In this document: in pieces, positions 31,144 to 39,299 of the stretch
Position numbering within the stretch: the first letter of the stretch is position 1
How the letters are laid out: every line of letters begins with the position of its first letter
NCBI GenBank assembly: GCA_007120165.1
Contig: SKOH01000058.1
Location: forward strand, 1-40,812
Source: Clostridiales bacterium
Lineage (GTDB): Bacteria > Bacillota > Clostridia > Peptostreptococcales > T1SED10-28
Direction of reading: 5' to 3'
DNA: 40,812 nucleotides
Notes under the pieces: model-generated
Told to the model about the DNA's origin: nothing
Databases searched by the model: none
Seen by the model: the letters and a program-made list of their open reading frames with translations, nothing else
Position numbers and translations under genes: made by a program

Positions 31144-32671
31144 CCTCTTTCACCTCCTTTTTCTTTGAACCGGCCATCATAAGTCCCAGTTCATTCTCAT
31201 CCGTTTCATCTGCCTGGACGATATCCACAATTTTTCCTTCATAAATAACCGCAATACGGTCTGATAGATTGAGAACTTCATCCAGTTCAAGAGACATTAA
31301 TAGGATGGCTCTACCTTTATCCCGCTCTTCTATTAGGCGTTCATGGATATATTCGATTGCCCCGACATCAAGGCCCCGGGTAGGCTGGGCTGCAATTAAA
31401 AGCTCCGGTGAACGGTAAAGTTCTCTTGCTACAATGGCCTTTTGCTGATTTCCTCCGGACATACCCCGTGCACCGGAAGTGCTTCCCTGTCCACTTCTTA
31501 CATCAAATTCCTCGATCCGCTCATCGGAGAATTTTCGAATTTCATCAAACTGTAAAATTCCGTTTTTGGAGAAAGGTTTTTGAAAATACGTTTGCAGAAT
31601 CATATTTTCTTCCAGACTGAAATCCAAAACCAGCCCTCTTTTTTGACGATCCTCGGGAATATGTCCAATACCCTTTAAGGTTTTTTGCCGAGTGCTCAAT
31701 TTTTCGATGGATTCTCCTTTGAGTAAAACAGAGCCCTTCTCTACCTCTCGAAGTCCGGTAATGGCTTCCATCAGATCTGACTGTCCATTTCCATCAATAC
31801 CGGCTACGGAAGTGATCTCACCGGCCCGTACTTCGAGATTAAGCCCCTTTACCGCATCCAATTTCCGATTGTTTTTAACCCATAAATCCTTCAGTTCCAA
31901 CACAACTTCTTTTGGTTTCGCCGGTTCTTTTTCCACCTCAAAACTTACCTCGCGGCCAACCATCATTTCCGCCATCTGTTCTTCAGAGGTTTCTGCCACT
32001 TCTACGGTACCGATATATTTCCCCTTTCGAAGTACCGTGCATCGATCAGCAACATCTTTAATTTCTTGTAATTTATGGGTAATCAGTACTATGGTCTTTC
32101 CTTCTTTTACTAAATCTCTCATAATTTTCATCAGTTCCTTAATCTCTTGAGGCGTAAGAACTGCGGTAGGTTCGTCCAATATCAGAATTTCAGCTTTTCG
32201 ATAAAGGGTTTTTAGAATTTCTGCTCTTTGCTGCATCCCTACGGAAATGTCGATGATTTTTGCATCCGGATCAACTCTAAGGCCATATAAGTCGCTGATC
32301 TCTTTTACTTTATCCCGAGCCGACTTCATATCCAGTCTTCTAAAGGATTTTGTAGGTTCTTCCCCTAGAATGATGTTTTCCGTCACGGTAAAATCCTCTA
32401 CAAGTTTAAAGTGTTGATGCACCATACCTATACCCAGTTTATCCGCCACTTTAGGATCAGTAATATTTACTTTTTCTCCCCTAACTTTAATTTCCCCTTT
32501 TTCCGGCTGGTAAAGACCAAAGAGAACACTCATCAGTGTAGACTTACCGGCGCCGTTTTCTCCGAGCAGGGCATGAATTTCACCTTCTTTTACTTTGAAG
32601 TCCACTTGGTCATTTGCTTTTATGCCGGGAAATTCTTTTGTAATTCCTAACATCTCGATTGCATACGCCAT
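31136..32671 (-). CDS. ABC transporter ATP-binding protein (tandem NBD, NupO-like)
   Basis: Two NBDs: GENGAGKSTLMSVLFGLYQPEKGEI with ILDEPTAVLTPQE, and GIDGNGQSDLMEAITGL with SGGNQQKAIVARELYRSPELLIAAQPTRGLDVGA. Confidence 0.95.
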   Translation of the reverse strand: MAYAIEMLGITKEFPGIKANDQVDFKVKEGEIHALLGENGAGKSTLMSVLFGLYQPEKGEIKVRGEKVNITDPKVADKLGIGMVHQHFKLVEDFTVTENIILGEEPTKSFRRLDMKSARDKVKEISDLYGLRVDPDAKIIDISVGMQQRAEILKTLYRKAEILILDEPTAVLTPQEIKELMKIMRDLVKEGKTIVLITHKLQEIKDVADRCTVLRKGKYIGTVEVAETSEEQMAEMMVGREVSFEVEKEPAKPKEVVLELKDLWVKNNRKLDAVKGLNLEVRAGEITSVAGIDGNGQSDLMEAITGLREVEKGSVLLKGESIEKLSTRQKTLKGIGHIPEDRQKRGLVLDFSLEENMILQTYFQKPFSKNGILQFDEIRKFSDERIEEFDVRSGQGSTSGARGMSGGNQQKAIVARELYRSPELLIAAQPTRGLDVGAIEYIHERLIEERDKGRAILLMSLELDEVLNLSDRIAVIYEGKIVDIVQADETDENELGLMMAGSKKKEVKEDE

Positions 32672-32687
32672 AATATTTCTCCTATCT

Positions 32688-33413
32688 CTATAATATTATA
32701 GTAATATTTTTTAATCCCTCTTGCATTGCCAGATTTTTTAATTCATTCATTTTTTCAGCACTAGGAATATTATTCGCAATTTTAGTTCGTTGATGTAAAG
32801 AAAGCCCCCGATGATGTACGCGTATCAGTTTATATTCCACGTTCGGATAGTTTTTTAATAACTCTGCGGTTTTTTGTACGGTAGTTACCAAATCCATATA
32901 ATATTCGATACACACCGTTCGAACTTCGACAATTTTTTCAGCTTCCAACAAATTTTTTAAAATAAAAAGATCCTGGGGATAGGATAAACCCGTTAGGGTT
33001 TTCATATTCCCATAGGATTTTATGTCTACCAAGTATCCGTCGGTAACTTCAATCAAATTTTGATGTTCCTTCCAGTCAAAAATTAAATTTGTATCGATAT
33101 AACAAGTTAATGAATATTTCTTTATTTCTTTGAATAAAACTCTCAGAAAGTCCTTGTATAAAGTAGCTTCCCCACCGGAGACGGTGATCCCTTTTATAAA
33201 AGGCTTATATTTCAAAATTTCTTCCACTAATGCTTTCACAGTCATTTCCCTATAACCGTTAGAATTGCAGGGTTTAGGTATTGTCTCCGGATTATGACAA
33301 TAGACACATTTCAAATTGCAGCCCTGAACAAAAATTGCCGTGCGATTGCCGGGTCCGTCTACGTTGGAAAAAGGAATGATTCTATGCACCGGCAGGGTTA
33401 ATGCGTTATTCAT
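32688..33413 (-). CDS. Radical SAM glycyl-radical-enzyme activase, YjjW-like, without ferredoxin insert
   Basis: RIIPFSNVDGPGNRTAIFVQGCNLKCVYCHNPETI (CxxxCxxC), GITVSGGEATL. Start set to ATG 33413, overlapping the upstream stop by 8 nt, instead of 33467. Confidence 0.8.
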   Translation of the reverse strand: MNNALTLPVHRIIPFSNVDGPGNRTAIFVQGCNLKCVYCHNPETIPKPCNSNGYREMTVKALVEEILKYKPFIKGITVSGGEATLYKDFLRVLFKEIKKYSLTCYIDTNLIFDWKEHQNLIEVTDGYLVDIKSYGNMKTLTGLSYPQDLFILKNLLEAEKIVEVRTVCIEYYMDLVTTVQKTAELLKNYPNVEYKLIRVHHRGLSLHQRTKIANNIPSAEKMNELKNLAMQEGLKNITIIL

Positions 33414-34929
33414 TTGATCGCCGTCTTCGTCTAAATACATTGGACATCTCGTCGGTACCGGCTCCAAGCATTGTGGTATCCCGTCGCACTACTTCTTCTT
33501 TTCGGGCTTTTTCCACTTCACTGCGTTTTACCAGGTAGCCGGTAACTCTTACCAAATCCCTGTTTTCACCGTAAAAAGATAAATACCGATGTCCCTCTTT
33601 AAAGCCCCCGATTAATATGTCTTCCAAGGCGTCGATATGGTCCAGATAGGTCTGATCGAAAGAGAATACGTCACCGACCCCGGAAGGAAAATACTGATGA
33701 AATTTGGATGATTGCATAAGATGCAGCGGCAGTGCAGGTTCTTCTCCAACTTTAATGCGGTGAGCCGGAGTATTATCCCGGTCGGTTTTATCAAGGCTTG
33801 CACCAACCTGAGCATGGAGAATATAGTTATTATTTGTACTTTGTGAAGAGACTCCCCGGTGGTTTTTAACAATGTCTTCAATGATTTGGAGGATTTCATG
33901 AGCCCAACGATCGCCGATCTCAGACTGGCCAAAAGTCTCCTTAATTCCTTGCATGATTAATAGTTCGTTTACGCAATCGGCTAAACCGATGATTCCCACC
34001 ATTCCTTGAAAAAGGTCCTTGTCAATAAAGCCTTCTGATACTAAGAAGGAAGTTTCGAAAAAATTACTTTGTTTTATCAAATATCGGATCCTTTTATCGA
34101 TCATTGATAATATGAGACCTGTGTATTTGGGCAATAGGGAGTTGATGAAATCTTCTTTACTATGAGCTTTTTTTACCAGGGTTCCAAGTTTCAGCCTCGG
34201 CAGGGTATAAGCACCGCCCCCAACCGGAAGGGCATTATAACAACTGGCAATACCATAACCGGAGTTTTCCTGCCCATAAATCTTGTGATTTGCAAAGGAA
34301 GGTTTGGCAACCTTTAACGCTGTTTTTAAAGCCCTCTGTAAGAACTCACTGTCATAATTATCTGGGTCGAGTTTCATCGTTAAATTTGGGGTGGGATTTT
34401 CTAATTCCTCCACGGCTTTTAGTATCAGTCTTCCTGCAGCAGTATCCCTTCCCGACAGATTACCATGACAAAAGGAATCGGAGATGGTTTTATCAATGTA
34501 ATTTAAAAATCTTTTAATTATATGGTAGTCCTGTTCTTCATTGGTAATAAAAGGATTAATCATAGTGTCCAGTTCTCCGATATAAACCGGGAAACTGGTA
34601 ATGGATGGTACATGATGATAAAGTATCCGAAGTCCTTCGAGTAAATCCTCTAGGGTATCGGGTTTTTCCAGCTCTAAGAAGGCGCACCCTTGTTTTATAA
34701 ACACCGAATAATTCGGGAGGATGTAGCGAGGTCTATAAATACCATAGCCTTCATTTAAGTCACAGATAATATGTTCAATTAGGCTCTCGTATTCCTCTTT
34801 AGAATAGTCCAAAAGCTCTCTGGGGTCCAGCATTCTTTCTGCTGCGTTTGCCAAGGCATGATGCTTTTGTTCGTAGGTCATGGAGCTGCTTTCAATGACC
34901 CCTCGAATTTCTTCTTTTGTTGCTATCAT
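33406..34929 (-). CDS. YjjI-family (DUF3029-like) glycyl radical enzyme of unknown function
   Basis: GIASCYNALPVGGGAYTLPRLKLGTL, NNNYILHAQVGASLDKTDRDNTPAHRIKVGEEPALPLHL, glycyl-radical motif VRVTGYLVKRSE near the C-terminus; adjacent activase. Confidence 0.78.
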   Translation of the reverse strand: MIATKEEIRGVIESSSMTYEQKHHALANAAERMLDPRELLDYSKEEYESLIEHIICDLNEGYGIYRPRYILPNYSVFIKQGCAFLELEKPDTLEDLLEGLRILYHHVPSITSFPVYIGELDTMINPFITNEEQDYHIIKRFLNYIDKTISDSFCHGNLSGRDTAAGRLILKAVEELENPTPNLTMKLDPDNYDSEFLQRALKTALKVAKPSFANHKIYGQENSGYGIASCYNALPVGGGAYTLPRLKLGTLVKKAHSKEDFINSLLPKYTGLILSMIDKRIRYLIKQSNFFETSFLVSEGFIDKDLFQGMVGIIGLADCVNELLIMQGIKETFGQSEIGDRWAHEILQIIEDIVKNHRGVSSQSTNNNYILHAQVGASLDKTDRDNTPAHRIKVGEEPALPLHLMQSSKFHQYFPSGVGDVFSFDQTYLDHIDALEDILIGGFKEGHRYLSFYGENRDLVRVTGYLVKRSEVEKARKEEVVRRDTTMLGAGTDEMSNVFRRRRRSNE

Positions 34930-34951
34930 TTTTTCACCTCAATTGTAATGA

Positions 34952-34997
34952 TTCGCTAAAAAAACCAAGACTATAAAATCTTGGTTTTTATAGCGAA
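34952..34997 (-). terminator. Extended intercistronic hairpin/attenuating terminator between bmp and the YjjI-like gene
   Basis: AAAACCAAGA/TCTTGGTTTT stem (34961-34970, 34979-34988) extended by outer TTCGCTA/TAGCGAA (34952-34958, 34991-34997). Confidence 0.65.
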
Positions 34998-35052
34998 ATA
35001 TTAAATTCATAACTATTCTATTAACTTTCACTGATAGTTATACGTAAATGGA

Positions 35053-36120
35053 TTACTGTAATCTTTCAGGTGTAGTTGGCACTTCAATTTCACCGGCTAT
35101 AATTTGATCGATATAGTTTTGTACTTGTTCCAGAATATCGTCACTTAAATTTGGATTTTCCTCCGGCAAAGAAACCCCTTCGTTTTCTAAATCAAACTCA
35201 ATAATGTCTCCTCCAGGGAAGTTGCCTTCATAGGTCATTACGGACACTTCATAAGCCGCTACGTCTACTCTTTTCATCATTGAAGTAAGAACCGCTGAAT
35301 TATCTCCATCGTAGATTCCATCATCGTATTGGTCTCGGTCTACACCGATTGCCCATACATCATCTCCGCCGCTTCTTCGTTCCATGGCTTCGTTAATCAA
35401 TCCGTTACCAGAACCACCGGCTGCATGATAAATTACGTAAGCGCCATCATCAAACATGATGGATGCTATGGATCGTCCGGTTGACGGGTCAGAAAAATCT
35501 CCTACATATTCTACTAAAACAGTCATATTAGGGTCTACTGCATAAACCCCTGCTTCAAAACCTGCTTCAAACTTCTGAATTAACTCAAAGTCCACACCGC
35601 CGATGTATCCTACGGTGTCTTCTCCGGCTTCCTGGGCGGTAAGGGCTGCTGCCACTCCCACTAGGAAAGATCCTTGTTCTTCGGCAAAAATTGCATTTAC
35701 GATATTGTCTCGTTCTACAACCGCATCAATAAGCAAAAAGTTTTGGTTCGGGAAGTTATCGGCCACTTGACCAATAGCGTCTTCGAATAGAAATCCGGGA
35801 GCCACAATTAAATCAACTTCGTCATCTGCAAAACTTGATAGGTTGGGAACATAATCAGCATCCGCTTCGGATTGAAGGTAATTGGTCTCTGCACCATACT
35901 CATCAGCAAAATCCTGGATCCCTTCCCAGGTTCCCTGGTTGAAGGATTGATCATCGATTCCGCCGGTGTCGGTAACAAGGCCTACAAAAAAGTCTTCGCC
36001 ATTCTCCCCGTTTTCACCGTTTTCACCGTTTTCACCATTGTCATCTCCATTACAACCTGTTAATGCCAAAACCATTGTAAGTAAAGCTACCAATAACAAA
36101 ATCCATAAATTCTTCTTCAT
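35053..36120 (-). CDS. BMP-family ABC transporter substrate-binding lipoprotein
   Basis: Lipobox LALTGC; FFVGLVTDTGGIDDQSFNQGTWEGIQ, GVDRDQYDD, typical Bmp/PnrA motifs. Confidence 0.92.
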   Translation of the reverse strand: MKKNLWILLLVALLTMVLALTGCNGDDNGENGENGENGENGEDFFVGLVTDTGGIDDQSFNQGTWEGIQDFADEYGAETNYLQSEADADYVPNLSSFADDEVDLIVAPGFLFEDAIGQVADNFPNQNFLLIDAVVERDNIVNAIFAEEQGSFLVGVAAALTAQEAGEDTVGYIGGVDFELIQKFEAGFEAGVYAVDPNMTVLVEYVGDFSDPSTGRSIASIMFDDGAYVIYHAAGGSGNGLINEAMERRSGGDDVWAIGVDRDQYDDGIYDGDNSAVLTSMMKRVDVAAYEVSVMTYEGNFPGGDIIEFDLENEGVSLPEENPNLSDDILEQVQNYIDQIIAGEIEVPTTPERLQ

Positions 36121-36187
36121 TCTTCTACCTCCCCTAATGTAATATTTAGACTTTTACAGTACTAAAAAGAGTCTAATATTCCGTCCT

Positions 36188-36241
36188 GCGTTGCAAGGAC
36201 CTTAACCTCATTATAATATAGCAAATCCCAAAATGCAACGC
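36188..36241 (-). promoter_or_regulatory. Promoter of the bmp operon with flanking inverted repeat
   Basis: Minus strand TTGCAT (36238-36233), 17 bp, TATAAT (36215-36210), flanked by GCGTTGCA (36241-36234) and TGCAACGC (36195-36188). Confidence 0.7.
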
Positions 36242-36297
36242 TCATTTCCTTCTATACCCTGTAATTTAATCATTAAACTCCCCCGGTTAATTAAATA

Positions 36298-36354
36298 AAA
36301 GAACCCCTTTTTCCTAGGATAAGGGATATTATCTTGGCAAAAGTGGGGTTCTTT
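36298..36354 (-). terminator. Intrinsic terminator after grdD
   Basis: AAAGAACCCC...GGGGTTCTTTT on the minus strand with a T-rich tail. Confidence 0.75.
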
Positions 36355-36402
36355 AACGTGTGTCTATTAAATTGTCTGTAAATGAAATCTTCAGCAGTGA
36401 AA

Positions 36403-37596
36403 TTAGCAGTCGATCGGTTCACTGACCGCATAATCTGCAGCCTTTAAAACACTAATCGCTTTTTTGATTTTTTCTTCACTGACCATTACCACGGGTCCGG
36501 TGCATCCCATGCCGCTTTCTGCATAGATCTCATTTTTCCAAAGTTCCTGTACGGCATCTTCCAGTTCCATAATATCGATTCCGGATAAAGAACCGGTAAC
36601 CACTTCTTTCGGCGGTTGCTTCACGGTTTCTTCCTCATCGGATTTCTTGCTGGATTTGGTAAGGGCTTCAATAATATCCTTAAGGCCTGCTTTATTGGCT
36701 TTACTATACTCTTCTTTTACTTTTAGTTCTAACTTGCCTTCCACAAGCTCCGCAGCATATTCTAAAGCTTTCGCCACAACCGGAGTTCCTGAAGCCCGGG
36801 ATAGGATTAAAATATTCTTATCATAACCTTCACCAATTCCCGGACCATAGCCATATCCTAAGGCTTCATAGTCCCCTCCGGTATGGAATGAGGAGAAAAT
36901 CTTCATGAAAATATTACCGGTAAGTGTATCTTGTACCATGACATCCGGACTACCGGCTAAAAGATCGTTTCCTCTCATAACCACCCCTCCGTCGGCACGC
37001 ATGGATTCAGTAAACTTCATATCATAGCCATTAGCTACTAAGGTGTTAAGTGCTTTTTCCACTTGTCTTGCACCATCCACATTCAACACACCAATTGTTG
37101 GATTCTTTACACCAGAGGCTTTAGCAGCGATAACTCCGTGGATCGCGTTTCTTACCATGGCTTCTGTCCGATCCGCCGCTGAAGTTCCCGTGGTTGTGGC
37201 TAAGTACATCTCTTTACCTTTTCCGGGAGTGATGACTTTTCCTACGGTGGATACACCGATCGGGAAGTTGTAGTGCATCGTTACGCAGGCCTGAATTTTT
37301 TTCGAAGCCAGAAGCTCTTCCATAACATTATGCATAATAGTCTCGTCCTCTGCTTCAACCAATTCCAATTCGGTATCAATCTTGGGACCAATCAGTACTA
37401 CATCAAATTTACCGGTTTTAGCAGCAATTTCCGCGCCTTTAACAAGATTATCCACACCATGCTCACTACCTAATGTGGTAAGACCTACCGTTATTCTTTC
37501 TCCAAAATTTCCGGTCTCAATTCCTTTGGCTATATCATCAAATACCTTGCCAATTTGTCTTTTAATATCTTTTTGTTGTTCTGTCACTCCATTCAC
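36403..37596 (-). CDS. grdD: Glycine reductase complex component C, alpha subunit
   Basis: VGLTTLGSEHGVDNLVKGAEIA...LIGPKIDTELELVEA...ESGMGCTGPVVMVSEEKI; position after grdC. Confidence 0.92.
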   Translation of the reverse strand: MNGVTEQQKDIKRQIGKVFDDIAKGIETGNFGERITVGLTTLGSEHGVDNLVKGAEIAAKTGKFDVVLIGPKIDTELELVEAEDETIMHNVMEELLASKKIQACVTMHYNFPIGVSTVGKVITPGKGKEMYLATTTGTSAADRTEAMVRNAIHGVIAAKASGVKNPTIGVLNVDGARQVEKALNTLVANGYDMKFTESMRADGGVVMRGNDLLAGSPDVMVQDTLTGNIFMKIFSSFHTGGDYEALGYGYGPGIGEGYDKNILILSRASGTPVVAKALEYAAELVEGKLELKVKEEYSKANKAGLKDIIEALTKSSKKSDEEETVKQPPKEVVTGSLSGIDIMELEDAVQELWKNEIYAESGMGCTGPVVMVSEEKIKKAISVLKAADYAVSEPIDC

Positions 37597-37620
37597 CGCC
37601 TTTCTTAGTCAAGGTTCCCT

Positions 37621-39159
37621 CTATTCACCCATTAAATTTTTTGCAAAATCCTTCATGGTTTCAGCAATCATCATTCGGATTTCCTGCTCGGAAACACCAC
37701 CGCTTACTTCTAATTTTCCTGTATTCTTTTCTAGTATTACGGAAACTCCATCAAACTGATTTGTCATTCTTGCTAAGAAAAGGCTGCCTTTTCCTACAAT
37801 CATAGCCCGTTTGATTTCATCGTTTTTAAACGACTCCAAGGCAGGTCCCAGGTAAGGAACCCCTGAAGGAATATGCCCTTGAGTAGGTGCCCATCCGGGC
37901 ATTCCGTGTTTACTGCCGAATGTCGCCACATCCTGACGTTCCATTTCTTTACGTTTTACACCAAGGGCTGCAATCATCTTATAATTTGAAGCAGGCACGT
38001 CCCCGGCTCCTGCAGGTTTTGTAATATCCGGATTTTGCATCTCTACGGAATATTTATCCACATCGGTGATTTTCAGTCCTCCTTTATCAAGAGGTGCGGT
38101 AATTAGAGCCGTAATAACTGCCTGGGGGGAAGAGCCGGTGCCAACGGTGTGTCGACCTACTAAATCTGTACGGATAATTGGATGAAGGCCATCATTTTTG
38201 GTTACCAGTACCGCAAAACCACCGATAACGTCTTCCAATATCGGCATTTCTTTTTTGACATGATCCTTTCCGTTCATACCCAGTTTTGCCACGGCTCCTC
38301 CTGCGGCAACTAATACATTTTCATAAACCCCTGCCTGCACTAAGGCCGCAGCTTCAATAAGGGCATGGGTAGGTGCTGCACAAAAGGCTCGAAGATCGGA
38401 ACCGGTAGCATTAACGGCACCAATCATTTCTGCAATGGATTTGGCGAAGTTTCCGCCGCCCCGTTGATTAATATCGCCGCAAGCTTCTTCAGAACACTCA
38501 ATTACATAATCTATATCTTCTACATTAATATCATTTTTGGCAATTAAATTCTCCGCAGCTAAAACTCCCGAAGCTTTTACCGCTAAGTTTTCAAACATTA
38601 CATGGGCATTTAAGTTGGGATCGGTCTCGTGGGCTCTTTTCACGCATCCCACCACTTCATTATTATGGTATATAGCCTCCGCTGCATGGTTATTGATGGC
38701 CTTTTGAATATCAGTAAGCTCTTCCCCGTTTTTTAATTTCGTGATATGAATATCTTTTACTAAGGGATGGGCTTGTAGTTTTTGTTTGATATCGTGAGTA
38801 AAACTTTTTTCGAGCATGACCAGATCAAATACATCGTTAATTTTTATCAAGCCGATAAATTCTTCCTGGGGCATGATCTCTCCAAATTTTCCAAATCGTA
38901 CTGCGCCGTCCACTCTTTTATCATACCAAGGCATTTCAAAATCATTTAGATCTTCGGGCTTAAGCGTACCGATGTAGGCTTGGTTCGGCGGATAGGTTAC
39001 CACTTCTTCGAAACTTCGTAAATGTTCTGGGAGTTTCTTTAAGTATTCCGAGTCCGGATTTGCTCTTCTTTCGATGGTTTGCGTGGTCCCGCTGTGGGTA
39101 ATCATATCCGGGGTATGAACGAGCACATAGCCAGCCCCTTTTAATACTGAATAATTCAT
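37621..39159 (-). CDS. grdC: Glycine reductase complex component C, beta subunit
   Basis: MNYSVLKGAGYVLVHTPDMITHSGTTQTIERRANPDSEYLKKLPEHLRSFEEVVTYPPNQAYIG; GGAGGTGA RBS before ATG 39159. Confidence 0.95.
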   Translation of the reverse strand: MNYSVLKGAGYVLVHTPDMITHSGTTQTIERRANPDSEYLKKLPEHLRSFEEVVTYPPNQAYIGTLKPEDLNDFEMPWYDKRVDGAVRFGKFGEIMPQEEFIGLIKINDVFDLVMLEKSFTHDIKQKLQAHPLVKDIHITKLKNGEELTDIQKAINNHAAEAIYHNNEVVGCVKRAHETDPNLNAHVMFENLAVKASGVLAAENLIAKNDINVEDIDYVIECSEEACGDINQRGGGNFAKSIAEMIGAVNATGSDLRAFCAAPTHALIEAAALVQAGVYENVLVAAGGAVAKLGMNGKDHVKKEMPILEDVIGGFAVLVTKNDGLHPIIRTDLVGRHTVGTGSSPQAVITALITAPLDKGGLKITDVDKYSVEMQNPDITKPAGAGDVPASNYKMIAALGVKRKEMERQDVATFGSKHGMPGWAPTQGHIPSGVPYLGPALESFKNDEIKRAMIVGKGSLFLARMTNQFDGVSVILEKNTGKLEVSGGVSEQEIRMMIAETMKDFAKNLMGE

Positions 39160-39191
39160 AACTGTCACCTCCATAAGTTTTCGCAGTTTTA

Positions 39192-39226
39192 AATTACCAG
39201 CTACTCCGATGGAATAGCTGGTAATT
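39192..39226. other. Intercistronic hairpin between grdB and grdC
   Basis: Perfect 12-bp stem AATTACCAGCTA/TAGCTGGTAATT with an 11-nt loop and no U-tract. Confidence 0.8.
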
Positions 39227-39299
39227 GTTTCTTACTTTATTGATAGTACCCATAATGATCATTAATAATATGATATTCAGTTATTTTTTTGCAATACTT

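Noticed and set aside
35989-36066. Tandem repeat considered as a possible CRISPR or minisatellite array
   Set aside because: Units are 9 bp, in frame, without spacers, and encode a lipoprotein linker.
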